A DNA stretch of 64,000 nucleotides from Lenzites betulinus. Its lineage: Eukaryota > Basidiomycota > Agaricomycetes > Polyporales > Polyporaceae. This document shows, one piece after another, positions 36,227-48,949 of this stretch. The stretch covers positions 1,302,001 to 1,366,000 of the forward strand of contig JABYQU010000001.1 in NCBI GenBank assembly GCA_022264855.1. Reading direction: 5' to 3'. The notes beneath the pieces are model-generated. The model did not search any database. It was not told the DNA's origin and worked only from the letters and a program-made list of their open reading frames with translations. Both the position numbers and the translations under genes were made by a program. Every line of letters starts with the position of its first letter. The stretch's first letter is position 1.

Positions 36227-38314
36227 TTAGAGATCGTCCACAAACGCAGCAACCTCGCGCCTTGCGATGCCATCCTCGCCCCATGCGGCTTGAAGCGTCT
36301 TCATCATCGTCTGCAGCCTTGCACGCTTCGCAGCACCATCCGCGCCGAATGCCTTGTCGAGGATAGCCCGGGTTTCCTCCTTGACGGCGTCGATTGTCCC
36401 GACCGGCTTGCGGCCGTTGCGATAAATTGGGCCGAGAGCGATACCGTGGCGCACCTCGATGAGCTCGTAGGCAACATCGACCTCTTCAGAGAGGTAGAGG
36501 GCGTTCAGCGGCTGGTCTACACTGATCGGCCACGCAATCCTAGCAGATCGATGTCAGTAACATGTACGTAGTCTGGATGTACAAGATGCACTGCCTACAT
36601 CGGAACGCCGGCATTGATGGACTCTAGAACGCTGTTATGTCCACAATGAGTGAGGAACAATCCGGTAGCCTGTATTTCGGCGTTCAGTGGGCGGCGACGG
36701 AAAGACGTAAGAGAACGCTACGAACGGGGTGGTCGAGAAGGGTTGCCTGAGGAGCCCAGTCGCTAACGATAGCGTTCCCATATTCCGCAATCTTCGCCTT
36801 GACATCATCAGGAAGTTGCCCTGCATACGATGCAACATGGGTCATGACCTATGGCTGGTGATGAGAAGGGAGCAATAAATACCACGAGAGTCAGTCAATT
36901 GAACTCACGAATGGGATACCCTTCTCCATGATCACGTCAAGGACCACCCAGAGCTTAGCAGGGTCACTGGGTCCGAAGAAAGATCCAAACGAAATCTGTT
37001 TTCCACGATTGAAGGACAGAATGTCAAGATGGCGGGGCGTCATGAGTAACGTAAGAACATACATAAATGACAGAGTGTTCGCCATGGGTTTGGAGATTCT
37101 TGTTCAGGAATGCCATGATATCGTTGCCGCTCTGTGACAGGGTTCCTTGCTGCTGTGTAGACAGCAGGGGACCTGTGAAGATGGTCTTTTGAGATCTTGC
37201 CTCATAGAATTGCTTGAGGATAGCAGTCGCCCTGGGTTGATACTCGGCTGCATCGAAGGACACGAGCCCGTCGACCTGCCTCGTCAATCTGATGCAACGC
37301 GCCTTTGAGTCTCGGCGTTCGAAGACTGACACAATGCGCCTCGTACCTCGGGATCCTGAGAAATATATGGCCGATCAATTCTCGATCCATTTGATACTGT
37401 TTTAGATGATCTAGTTCTAGACGGCATTAACATGTGAGGCAGTGATGTGCTCACCTGCTGCGGGTGGGCCTCGTAATCATATATGGAGGGCCCGAAGGGC
37501 ATGGGGAGGACCTGTCCACTGCCCGTCCAGAACAGCTGGTAGATGACGCTATGAGTTTGACTCGCTGGAACTGGTAGACATACCAAGACCTACATCGAAG
37601 GCAACATCCCCGATCGGTCTGCCGACGCGCTCAGCTTCTGCCTTTACCATATCAAGGGGATCCGGCCCCATGAACGCAGCGAAGCTGCTAACGGCACACG
37701 CAAACCACGCATACAGCTTCACCGTCGATCCACTCAGCTCACGCACGGCCTCGAATCCGTCCATGGCAAAGAACTGGTCCAGATGTCAGTACTGCCTGGC
37801 CGAAGACTAAGCTCTGCTTGTACTCACATCCAGTAGAGCAGCACTTGGGCGAGTCGGCAGCGCTTCGTATTGCGTACCCGTCTTTGCGCAGGTAAGCGGC
37901 TCATCGTTACAGATCCTGGACCAGACCACCTTCAATGCGCCCGGCGCGCCGCTCGCTTCGTACGTTTTGGTTCCATCCTCGATAGCTATGATTCTGGATG
38001 GCACCACGCCCATCAGCCTACCACACACACCTTAGCTTTGAGGCCGATCGGATTTACCTGATCTTTTCCAGGAGGTGCTTTTCTTCCAGGCGGAACTCAC
38101 TAGCGACCTCTGCTTCGATACGGGCATGAAGACTTTTCACCACGATGAAGGTGATCATGATGTCACGCATCTTGGCGATGCGTGCGACCAACAGACTGAG
38201 GGGGCGAGCGTGTCCTACAAGCTTGAGTGTTAGTATATATTGTTGCACAGGGCAGCAGGACATACCCCAGAAGTACGACACATAGACGAAGAGGTGCTTG
38301 TGCGTGGTTGCCAT
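36227..38314 (-). CDS. UDP-glycosyltransferase (GT1), copy 2
   Basis: The start is MATTHKHLFVYVSYFWG at 38314. As in copy 1, the first intron comes just before the catalytic-histidine exon (HARPLSLLVARI). The signature region reads SDWAPQATLLDHP, then LFLTHCGHNSVLESINAGVP and IAWPISVDQPLNALYLSEEV. The last exon shares the exact string ALGPIYRNGRKPVGTIDA with copy 1 and has near-identical flanks (RAILDKAFGADGA). The enzyme transfers sugar from UDP-sugar to an unknown acceptor. Copy 2 keeps the canonical THCGHNS that copy 1 has changed to MHGGHNG. Gene length and intron positions match copy 1, so the pair arose by tandem duplication. Confidence 0.9.
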
Positions 38315-38391
38315 GATAGTCCGGGCTACTGAACTTGATCGGCCTTGGGGTGAGAGTAGTATGTAGGGCCCCTTGTAGGCAAACCTCTGGT

Positions 38392-38398
38392 ATTTATA
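38392..38398 (-). promoter_or_regulatory. TATA box of glycosyltransferase copy 2
   Basis: TATAAAT on the minus strand, about 80 bp upstream of the ATG at 38314. Confidence 0.5.
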
Positions 38399-39903
38399 CG
38401 TGCAGGGGGCGCGTCCAACGTGTCAGTGCGCAATTTGCATGTATGATATCGATATCGCAGCACGGTTTCTCAAGTCACAGCATTAAGTCTCAAAATGCTT
38501 CCCAGCGCATCAATGCGGCAACCCGGGATATCTCGACTCGGCCAGTGACCAGTGCCCTCACCGAAGATGACATAACAGGACGCCCAGTATGATGTGACGT
38601 TAGTACCCCGAAGCATCCCTGAGTACTTGGATAATGATTTGCGATGAGCGTCTGGCATCTGGACAACGATGGGCAGTAAGTTAGCGAGGTGATACGTTGC
38701 GCGAGTCCGACCAAATCCTGGAGCGAGCACACCTTGAGATCGCAAAACTGAGTATCGGCCGCTGTATTGACTGAGTCACGATGAGGAACTGGATGTTTTT
38801 CTTCCTCCTCCGCTCGTCAGGTTGCTTTGTGGGCCTAATTAGCTACTAGGTCCATCGGGCGGGTGTTTCGAACAAACCTGTATAGTTCAATTTAAGTAGC
38901 GTCATCTACGAGCAATAAGTCAGTAAGATTGTGAGCTGTCACCTGCATGCTAGTTTTCACCGTCAGAAACTCAGAATAGCCAGCGAGCTGCGAGACCTAT
39001 GAACGGCAACGAGCAAAGTGAAAGACACGACTAACCATCTCAGACGCTACCACCGTGCACGCATGGGTTGCTTTAGACAGTACAAGCCAGCCACCAAGTA
39101 TAACGACATATGATTTCACCGTGACAACACACGTTTGTTCGAAGTCTAGATGCGTGTGAAGGCGGGAGGCTGCCCGACTGGGATGCCATTTCGCCCGAAA
39201 GGGAATCGAAGCTCGCTGTTGGTGATTCGGAACCGCATCGTAGGAGACATTTATAAGGAGGGACCATAAATGGCTGGCTGCCCCGCTCTTTCCCCCGTTC
39301 TTCGCTCGAAAACATCTCATCCACGGGTCTGTTGGTCTGGAGAGAGCGTGACAACATGATCAATCAGGTATGGATGCGGCACACTTGTCATGGACCCACA
39401 GTGACAATCAGCACTCACAGAAACCTTGACAATATTATTCTAGGCACGTATATATGCCACAGGTTGCATCTTGTCAGACAGTCGAGCGAGGACCAGCGAG
39501 ATCGTACATGGAATGGAGCCGATCGAATACCCTGCATACCAATAGGACCGATCACAGTAGCCGAAAATCCAGCTAGCAGAGTACAGGGGCCGCTCAATCC
39601 TTAGCATCCAACCCTCATGTTCTCATAAACAGTGACCGGAGTCGGACGATAGACAAACAGATGCGATGTGGAGTACGGCAGAAACGACGTCAAGGCAAGG
39701 GACAATCACGCTCTGCGGGAAGCGCCAGGCCCAGGAAGCGATGGCAAATAGGCGACAACAGAGAGTTCAACATGCGGCGCCCTTGAGGCCACAGGCTCTG
39801 AACCAAGTTCATGATCCCTCCTCCGCTGTGTGACCTCACTCCTCTGCATCTAGTCCTCCTCTAATCGCTCTCTGGATACCTTATCTTCCCTCCTCTTTCT
39901 GCG

Positions 39904-39911
39904 TATATTAA
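39904..39911 (+). promoter_or_regulatory. TATA-like element
   Basis: TATATTAA lies about 85 bp upstream of the ATG at 39993, with CT-rich sequence on both sides. Confidence 0.35.
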
Positions 39912-39992
39912 ACCGAACTCTCTTGCACTCGGTCTCGTTTTCTCCACTTGCGCAACCATCCGAGCCAATCCAACCTTCAGCTTTCTGCCAAT

Positions 39993-42900
39993 ATGTCCAA
40001 CGCGGGTGCCTCTTCGAGCAACCTGCACACGCTCATGATGCGGTCTAACACGCCTGGTACGCCTCATGCCCTCCACACATCATGTCATGCGACAATTGTT
40101 AATCTCCTAGGCTATCGCAGCACCTGACGAGAAAGGTACACCTCCCGCCGAATATCGATTCATGTATTCTAATCTATGTTGCTGCACCAGTCATGCTCTA
40201 CTTGGATAGCATGGAACGCACTCCCCCGGACACCCACTTCGACAGGAGTAGCAGTGTAGGCTCCCGAGCCCAATCCCACCGCGCGAAAAGCAAAGCGGCC
40301 AGTAGCGTCCGTCAATTGGAGGAATACCCAGAAGACGGCGACGCCAACGGAGAGGGCGCCGATTTCAGGTCTGATGTACAGGAGAACGCGTCTGAGCTGG
40401 CTCGCACTATACCGATCCATACTACCGGCATCGTAAGTACACGTCTCTTCTTAGCGACGGCTCGCCAGTCCCTCATGGTTCTCAGCCGGAGCATGAGCCT
40501 GGCCCAGATGATCCTCCTGGCCCGCACTTTGAATCATACGGCTCCTCATTTGGCAATCTTGGGCCTCTCCCCCGAGACAGCTTCGGTGGGAACAAGCCAT
40601 GGAATGGGGTGGTACGCGCCGGATGTTCCAGATGTTAGTGGCACGTTAAATTGAAGTCATCATTAGGCCTCTCCCACCATATCGAAAGCTGCGGGAGTTC
40701 CACTTCCGGAGACAGCGCTCGCATCGCCCACTAGCAGTCACCCAAACCCATTCCAGGTGCGCACCATTTCGGCGTACTACTGAGCAATCTCTTACCGCTC
40801 GACAGCAATTCGGCATGGCGCCTGCTGCTACGACCGGCATAGCTGGCGCACCGTACGGGGGTGCTCCTAGTGGCATCGGGTCGCGTAGCCGATCCAAGGC
40901 TGAATCCAAAGTGTCTCAGAAGCCCCTCTCCGTCGCCGAGAACCGTGTAAGTGGCAACATCATGTGCTGCGATCTCAAGTTATTCACTTGACCATATAGA
41001 TGCTGTCTCCGAAATCAGCCTCTCGCGCGCTATCTCCTACACGTACTGCGGGCGGGGCTGGCGCGGGTTCTGAGAGGCCGTTGTCGCCCCGTACGGCCGC
41101 TTCACAGAATCAGTCTGTGAAGTCCCGCAATACCCAAAGAACTCAACGTACCGCCTATCCGCCTCTCCCCGAGTCGGCTATTGACGATGGGCAGCGAACT
41201 CAGAAGGCATATTCTATCGCACCCTCCGAGTCTGCCTCTCAAGCTGGTTCTCGCCGTCAGCGGCAACAGCAGCAACTGCAAGAGCAGCAAGATGAGGTGT
41301 CTCAGAAGCCGGCCAAGTCAGTCAAAAGTACAACTGAAGTCAACGGACGTGCTCCTACCGAAGGGCCTGCCTATGCCAAGTCGCAGAGTGCTGGTATGTT
41401 TTGAAAGTGCACAGATGGAACAATGCTAATTGTAATCTCATACAGCGCGTTCCCAAGCACCGATGTCGCCTAAAAGTCAGGCTACTCACATTCGCGAGCG
41501 GAGCATCGCCGCTACTGAAGCGTTGCGTTCAGTACCTCCGATGTCGCCGGCGCGTTCAAAGATCCCTATGAACGACCCAGACCACACGCCCACCCCTTCG
41601 CGCCCCTCTTCTCCGATTGAGAATCTGAATGCAGAGGAACAACGTATGGTCCAGGACGTATTGACTCGACCGTCACGATCGCGGACGTCGTATGCGCCAT
41701 CGGCCATGGCACCGTCGATGCTTGAACCCGAGGTTCAGAACTCCCACTTCCATGACATGGAGCTGTGTCAGCTCCTTCATGCCCTCGATCAACCTATGGG
41801 AGAGCCAGTGAAGAAGGCCGTCCGTAAGGCAGTCAGGGCTCGTGTCAAGAAGCTTGGCATGAAGTATGACAACGAGGTGGGTGATACTTGAGCCTATGGA
41901 ATGTTGCTCGATTTGTTGACAGCGACAACTTCCAGTCGATCAAGGCGTACAGGAAGTCCTATCATGACCACGATCCCTCGATTCATCTTGCGGCCGCCCT
42001 TTCGTCGCTCTCGAAATCTCGCGGCGGTACGCAGCTTGGTACGATCCAAGAGCCCCCGGAATGGGCTAAGGAGCTCCTGCAAGGCTTCATTCACATGACC
42101 AATCGTATTGAAGACCTCGCGCCCAAGATCGAGAAGAGTCTTCGATCTTCTCGTGGTGGCTCGTATATTACTGAAGGACAAGGCTACGCTCAGGATCACC
42201 CTCACCATCATCACCACTACCCCAATTCAGCTATGAACGGCTACCCTCCTCCCCACGACCTACACCAGCACCCCACAGGTGATGAGTCCATGTTCCAAAC
42301 GGGAGAAACCGACTTCATTAGGGAGTCTACGCACCTGCATACGCTCCCCGGGTCTATGCATCACCACGACGGGTCCTTGCACGACGCTATCCCCGAGGAG
42401 GAGGGCTATGAGGACGAGGACGAACACGCCTACGGGAACACCGACGCTGATACCCGTGGCCTGGAGAGCGAATACGCTCATGACCGCGAAAGCTCCCCCG
42501 GTCAGGAGTACCTCGAACAAGAGCTGTACAAACTACGCGTCAAGCCTGGTGGCAGCCAGTCCGCAGTTACTCACAAGACCTGGGAGCTCTCCAGGGAGAA
42601 TGGCAACGGCGTGGGCTACGACGAGGATGCCGATGCGCAAGCCGCCATCACCGAGTCCGGTATCCCGGAGATCCCTGACGGCAACACCGTAGGGTATACG
42701 GACCGTCGTGCTGGGTCGCCCCCGCTCCCTCCTATCCCGCAAGATGTTCGCGGCGACATGATGGACCATGCTCAAGCGTGGCACCAAGGCGACTACAGCA
42801 GCGAGCCGCGGATGCTCCCCCCGTGGCAGCGAATCCATCAGCGTCTGTTGAGTTGGGCTATCGTGTGGCCAAAGGGCGAGCTCGAGCACGCTGTCAACAG

Positions 42901-43671
42901 CTGCAATCGCGGCATGCAGGTGGACGAGATCGCGCTCAGCATCTGGTCGACGCAGACGTACAAACGTTATGTCCGGTCGAAGATGACCGACAGTCCGCCT
43001 GGCCGCGTCGACCGTCTATTCGTGCCGCCCAATATGGCCGACGCAATCAGCACCGCGGTGTATAACGGACGACATGGAGACGCGTGTGGAATGCTCCGAG
43101 AGCTGTGGGCGCCGTTCGGATTGGAGGGCATCCCGAGGCTGCTGATCGTGCTAGCGAAGCACCGCAACGATGACCACCACTGGGTAGTCCATCGGTAAGT
43201 GTTTGGCTCCACAGATGCGCTAGCAGCCACTCATATTCATCTGTTAGGTTCTCTTTGCCTGACGGCTCTCTGACGACATACGATACGTACCCGGAGCGCT
43301 GCTTACCGGACGGCCGAGTAAGTTTCGATCGCGTCCTTTGGGTGTCGCAATGTTAACGTCATCCCCGATAGCCCTTGGGTTGGTGGTTCGCCATTCGCAT
43401 TGCTTGGCCCGACGCCATATACCCTAGCCCCGACCACCTTATGCAGAAGATGGTCCGCCTGCACCGCCCTCTCCAGCTCCCGATCGACAACTCGATTGCC
43501 GCTGCTGGTATCTGGCGGAATCTGCTCATGGGCTCGCGGGCCGAGCGTAGCCTTGACCTGGAGAGGCTGCGGGACCTCATCAGTACGGAGGTGAAGAATT
43601 TGCGCCAGCGGAAAGATATGGGCAAGCTGTCGATTGGCGCGCCGAGGCCCAACTGGGAGGACATGGCCTGA
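39993..43671 (+). CDS. Long conserved-looking protein of unknown function
   Basis: The start is MSNAGASSSNLHTLMMRSNT. I read about ten exons; one donor (near 40370, GTCTGA) is needed to keep the frame into SDGSPVPHGSQPEHEPG. The N-terminal half is disordered, rich in Ser, Pro, Arg and Gln, with repeated SP motifs. A predicted helical block follows (HDMELCQLLHALDQPM, KKAVRKAVRARVKKLG), then a His- and acid-rich linker. The C-terminal folded part holds WQRIHQRLLSWAIVWPKGEL, DEIALSIWSTQTYKRYVRS, PLGWWFAIRIAWPDAIYP and GIWRNLLMGSRAERSLDLER. I do not recognise a named domain. Its length and well-ordered C-terminus argue that it is a real gene, perhaps specific to basidiomycetes. Confidence 0.8.
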
Positions 43672-44799
43672 AACTGTACGATGCTTTTACATGACTGCTC
43701 ACGATGTTGACGAATGTGGCACGCGGGGGGCGGAGACGATGATGGAAACGGCTCGGCTTCCGTTTGTGCTTGTGTTACTGTTACTGCTACTGCTACCCTG
43801 TTACTCCTTACTGCCTTTTCTCTCATACCAACATTCCCCTGACGTCGCTTCCGCGATTGGACACGTTGTCGCCGGGCAGTGCGTGTACACCGTCTGTATA
43901 TCACCGCACGCCCTTCCGAACTTCTCGCGGCTCGCTTCTTGCTGCTCCTTCACATCTTTTTTTATTCAGTTCACTTTTCCAGTGTTCCTCCTTTTGCGTT
44001 TCCTGAGACCTCTTTCTGGACGTGTTGCTTCTTCCTGCGTGCGCAGTGATTTTTTCCACGCTCCCTACGGAACCCCAAAGATATATAGTGTTTCTAGAGA
44101 CTACCCTGACCTTGATTGTACGACGTGTTTGTGTAGAATGAAGATGAAGATGATGGACTGTTCGAAATCGGGCTCGTATACTTCGCCACAGGATCTACAC
44201 AGGCAGTGAGTTCACGTTGAAGCTTTGAAATTTGAAGACGAGTAAGCGTGCCCGAGCAGACCCGAGCAGTGTCGAATCACGGCAGCCGAGCCGACAGCTT
44301 GAAACTTGGCACCGCTTTGGACCCGGCTTTACTATGTCTCTATGTCGCTGTTGCAGCCACTACGCTTTCGACATGCATCTGTTCCCGTCGTGTTGAAAGA
44401 ATCATTGCGTAAGACTTGCCCGTGGAAGGTACGGCCCACTGTGTGACGATGGCCTCGGCCATGCATGCAGTGGTGCACTGCAAGATCTAGAGACTTGCGC
44501 CGCATTCCTTGGATCCTCTTCCCATGGTATACACCCACTGGTTCACTTCTACCGAGACATATCCGAGCAGTAGTGCCATAAGCTTTGCCAACTCGTTGGG
44601 AAACACGCGTTGCCATCATGATCATGACGCGCACGAGATAAAGCCTTCAAAGTTAACGTCGATCGCGATCTCAGATCCGGGATCTGTGGCTCAAGTATAA
44701 GTACTGCCGCTGACCGGGCACAAGTTGCCCATCCGCCTCTCCGCCCTCTGCCCTCCGTCGCGCCCAGCCAAAACCGCGTATACCCACTCCAAACACTCA
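43672..44799. other. Intergenic region
   Basis: A pyrimidine-rich 3' region (43770-44030), then AT-balanced sequence up to the F-box gene. Open frames such as 43634-44209 overlap the end of the previous gene and look like Ser/Leu/Cys translations of CT-rich DNA. No gene is supported. Confidence 0.45.
44696..44700 (+). promoter_or_regulatory. TATA-like element of the F-box gene
   Basis: TATAA within AAGTATAAGTAC, 100 bp upstream of the ATG at 44800. Confidence 0.4.
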
Positions 44800-47417
44800 A
44801 TGCCCCCTAGAAAGAAGGCCAGAAAGAGCAAGGTGTCCACGAATGCCCCGGCAGACACTGCAGCAGCAGAATGTGCTGTACAAGCTCCCTCAGGCACTGA
44901 GCCTAGCCCCGGGCCAACGCCCATTAGCACCACCCGCCGTCCTCTTCGCGGGCGACGCGGAGGCTTGAAGGACATGCCCAACATGCCGCTCGATATTCTC
45001 ATTGAGGTATGGTTGTCTCTCTTCATTACCCGCTCGAAAACACGCCTGATCAACCCCGCCTACCCTCCCTCCCGGAATGAACGCGACAGATATTCAGCTG
45101 TATGCACCCGCGCGACCTCTTGAACCTCGCGCGAACGACCAAGGACTTCCGCACATTTCTCATGAGCCGTCAGTCGGCGTCGTTCTGGAAGGCTGCCCGG
45201 AAGCAGGTAGCCGGACTCCCGGAGTGCCCCGCGTTCTTAAGCGAACCTCAGTATGCCAACCTGCTGTTCTTTTCACAATGCCATGTGAGCGATAACGCTG
45301 TAACTTGTCGTGTAGAACCTCCTGACGTCGTTGCAGAATTGCTTAAAGGCGAATATCCAGACCATCACATGGGAGGTGTATGCGCGCTACTGCCTGGCGT
45401 GCAAAGACCAGCTGTATGCACTTTAACATCTTTCTAGAGTGTTGATGCTCATGCGGATCGACCAGGCTCTTCCAAGAAATCACGCCCGAGGGGGACTTCA
45501 TTAAGCTAGTGAAACGGGAGACACAGGTCGAAGGTTTCGCGTTCACCATGATTCATGTCACACCACAAAGGTATCGTGTGGATGTCCTTCTACGCTCGCT
45601 CTGTGCTTTCTGACCGCATATTATAGGAGATACTCACTTCAAGACCAGCGGTTTCTGTTTGTACCGGAGCTCGAGCGTTTGCGCGGCCAGTGGGCAAAGA
45701 TTACAGACGCCGAAGAGAAAATTCGATTTGCCCAGACTCAGGCTGACGCCATCAAAGAACGTATAGCGGTATATGATTTCTCTACCATACTCTTCAGTTC
45801 TGCGGCTTACGAAGCCGCATATAGCCAATCGCAGCTCTCAAAGCGTGGAAGGCCGCGCAGACAGACGTCAGATCCGCGGAATTGGAGGCCATCAGGAAGG
45901 GGCGAACGGAGAGGTGTGTTATTGCCAAGCATACATAAACATATTCACTAACAACCGGGGTAGTATCCTCAAGCGGCTTCAGGAGGAAGGTTGGGCCGAT
46001 GAGCTTTCCAAGATGGACGTACATGACCACTATCGCTTCGAAGCGCACAAGGTAGTCCGCAAAGCTCAAAAGCTTACCAACAACGGTTTGTTTAGCTATT
46101 TTTACAGGGGAATGCTTCATCTAACCAAAGCTCCAAGGATGGAACACGATTCGTGGAGAAATATTGGAGTTTATGGAATCAGTGAAGGCGGGTCGCCTAG
46201 CCAGGGAGCGCTCCCGAGTACTTCAAGACCGGTACGAGACACTCTACGCAGTCGTCTCAGAATACGAGAAGGCCCAGCCCTCCGAGCGTAGAACCCCGGC
46301 GTCTGAGCTGCAGGCCAGGTTCGCAGACCTAGCGATCATGCCACAATTCAACGCGCTCGTGGAAGCACCCCCCGAAACCGAGGTTACCCGGGCCGACTTT
46401 GAACAGCACCAGGACTCTATCCCGGCCATGAAGGTCGAGTGGTACGAAGCGCGGAAGACCCAGCTTCTCGCCTTGACCTCTGGGCTCCCCGACGTAGAAT
46501 CCCCGCTGTCGCTCGCGATAGCCACATTCAAGTGCCTCTCCTGCATCCGCGTGGATCTCAGGTGGCCGAACCTCCTCGCCCACAAGTGTACACGGGACCG
46601 GCGGTACGGATGGAGTCCGTTTACGGCCCAGATGGCCCTGCGAAGAGTCTGCATGCCCAAGGGAGAAGATCTTCCATGGCGGGGCGCGGAGCTGACGTTT
46701 TGCAAGGACAACGTGCAGGCGGCTCGGGACGTCATCGCCGCGTGCGGGTTGGATCCGGACACGGCGACGCACGAAGACATGTACCAATGCGGGGCGAGGC
46801 TGGTGTGCACGGAGTGCTCCCCCGACGTGATGGCGCCGGGGTGCAAGGCGGCGTATGACTGGAAACAGGCGGTGCGTCATCTGTAGCAGATAGGTGGAAG
46901 CCGAGTGTTGCTCACTGCGTCATGGGCGGCCACAGATTGCGCATAAGCGGTCGGGCCTCAAGACCACCGCGTCGTCTGGAGGATGTCAAGGCAGCTGGAA
47001 ACTTCTCGACCCAGAGCTTGCAGTCCGAGTTGTGGAATGCGAGCAGACGCTGACGCCGCTCAACGTCTCCTATACCCCCTTACTCCCGTGGACGGGCCCT
47101 CTGAAGTGCTGTACCCGTTGCCGCCATTCCTCGCAAAAGGACATCGCCATACATTGCAAAGAGTACGTCTCCAACACCGGACAGTCGCGTGCATACACAG
47201 TCGCATGCATACTGACTTATCGCCTCACTCTAGTCGGCATGACGTCGATGATGCGCAGCCCGGGGAGGACTACTATGACCATCCGGACTCTCGTAGGCGG
47301 ACAGCCGCGGTCCGCATATATCCCAAGAAGGCCGAGGCAGGTAGAGCCCGGTTCCTCGACATGGGGTATGATTTGCTGGACGCCGGCGTGATTTACTCCG
47401 ATGCTCTCTTCGCATGA
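44800..47417 (+). CDS. F-box domain protein
   Basis: The N-terminus is basic (MPPRKKARKSKVS). An F-box follows across an intron: LKDMPNMPLDILIE, then MHPRDLLNLARTTKDFRTFL and SRQSASFWKAARKQ. This is the form expanded in Agaricomycetes, where such proteins probably act as SCF ubiquitin-ligase adaptors. The central part is helical (AEEKIRFAQTQADAIKERI). Near the C-terminus a zinc-binding-like cluster appears (GARLVCTECSPDVMAPGC; CCTRCRHSSQKDIAIHCKEY). The final exons (47235-47417) give HDVDDAQPGEDYYDHP and end DAGVIYSDALFA. Intron edges at 46880-46985 are uncertain because two frames read plausibly. It is the last ordinary gene before the mobile DNA. Confidence 0.8.
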
Positions 47418-47740
47418 TTGTTGTCTTGACTCTTCGCCACGGTAATACTATACTAGGATACTGATCATATAATCAAGTCTCATATCATTTTGCACCTTCG
47501 TTCCCGATCGATCTCCCTACCGAATTGTGTTGTATTCAAATAGAGCTTTGAACGCCATGTATGAGGACCCCCGACAACCGCCCAAAATGCCTGATGACGC
47601 CGACCGTGATTTTGCCCCAAAATGTCTGGGGTCAACAGGCCTGTTAGACGCCCACTTTTGTCCGGATAAATCGAGTTTAAAATAATGTTTACACAAGTCG
47701 AATTGGAAGGACGCCCGTCTCGCGCCGCACTAGGCAGCGA
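47418..47740. other. Spacer before the foldback element
   Basis: AT-richer sequence after the F-box gene. I see no gene or repeat here. Confidence 0.4.
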
Positions 47741-48605
47741 CACGGCAAGCATAGGCATTTTGCAGGCCCCCTGACACGCCCATGGAATGACCTCCACAGC
47801 TTTGGTGGCATTAAACCTCCTTGACGATGTAATTAAGCTAGCCATTGATCATTCCAATATAATACCTTCAATTATGACCGTCCACGAGGAATATAAGCTT
47901 TGTTGTGCTTTGGAAGCACTCTGGGATGTGTGCGGAATCTGACATGTCGCGGGCGCGTCACTGTACAATGAATAATATAGAAATATAGTCTTTCGAGCAC
48001 AAGGGAAGCGACCAGGAACGGCTCATTTCGATACACGAGGAAGTATCGGTGTCGCGTTGCGTGGAATGTCTTTGTCACGGAACATTGCAAGTCACAAGAC
48101 ATTTCAAAAAAATCGATGAATTCCAGTGGACGTTGAATTTCCTTGGTACTTCAAATGTCAAGAAGATTCCAATCGAACAAAGGAATTACATTTGAAGTAC
48201 CAAGGAAATTCAACGTCCACTGGAATTCATCGATTTTTTTGAAATGTCTTGTGACTTGCAATGTTCCGTAACAAAGACATTCCACGCAACGCGACACCGA
48301 TACTTCCTCGTGTATCGAAATGAGCCGTTCCTGGTCGCTTCCCTTGTGCTCGAAAGACTATATTTCTATATTATTCATTGTACAGTGACGCGCCCGCGAC
48401 ATGTCAGATTCCGCACACATCCCAGAGTGCTTCCAAAGCACAACAAAGCTTATATTCCTCGTGGACGGTCATAATTGAAGGTATTATATTGGAATGATCA
48501 ATGGCTAGCTTAATTACATCGTCAAGGAGGTTTAATGCCACCAAAGCTGTGGAGGTCATTCCATGGGCGTGTCAGGGGGCCTGCAAAATGCCTATGCTTG
48601 CCGTG
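47741..48605. mobile_element. Near-perfect foldback (palindromic) element
   Basis: The left arm (47741-48158) and right arm (48188-48605) are 418 bp each and are reverse complements, separated by a 29-nt spacer. The only mismatch I found is C at 48076 against A at 48270. The ends read CACGGCAAGC...GCTTGCCGTG. The three bases flanking each side are CGA, a possible 3-bp target duplication. Each arm contains the same 76-codon open frame in opposite orientation, which has no recognisable domain. A transcript would form a very long hairpin. It could be a foldback or MITE-like non-autonomous transposon, or an inverted-copy assembly artefact. Confidence 0.85.
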
Positions 48606-48770
48606 CGAGCCGCACCTGGACGCCCTACCCAGGCGCCGGTTCTTACCAATCACCGCGTTTTACAACCTGTAAATAGAGGGTGAAATAGCTATCAGTTCGC
48701 GCGGGTTAGTCATCTAGTCGGGGTTTGAACATAGAAGACACTTTACCTGGGAATCTCTGTAGGGCGCCAT
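48606..48770. other. Short spacer between mobile elements
   Basis: 165 bp between the foldback element and the candidate left end of the CACTA element. Nothing else is recognised. Confidence 0.4.
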
Positions 48771-48949
48771 CACTACACTCTGATTGGTACAACATACATA
48801 GGTCAAATAGTTCGAGTACTCAAAGGTCTCAATTCCAATGAGTGCCACACGGGATCATATATATTCTGAGGTCGAGATTCGATGAGGTTCACAATAGTAG
48901 TAGAGAGCAAAGAAGCGTCTATTAGAATATATTGACAGGTCTAACAAAC

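Larger units (their letters stand above)
38315..39992. other. Intergenic, about 1.7 kb
   Basis: A divergent region between glycosyltransferase copy 2 and the long unknown gene. Several short open frames occur on both strands (for example leftward 38470-38745 and 38997-39320), but I could not join them into a protein with any motif. No RNA gene is seen. Confidence 0.4.

Noticed and set aside
38470..39363. Possible small leftward gene
   Set aside because: Open frames could not be joined by sensible introns into a protein with a start, stop or motif.
47872..48474. Identical 76-codon open frames in opposite orientation
   Set aside because: They are the two arms of the palindrome; no domain, and duplication by itself does not show coding.
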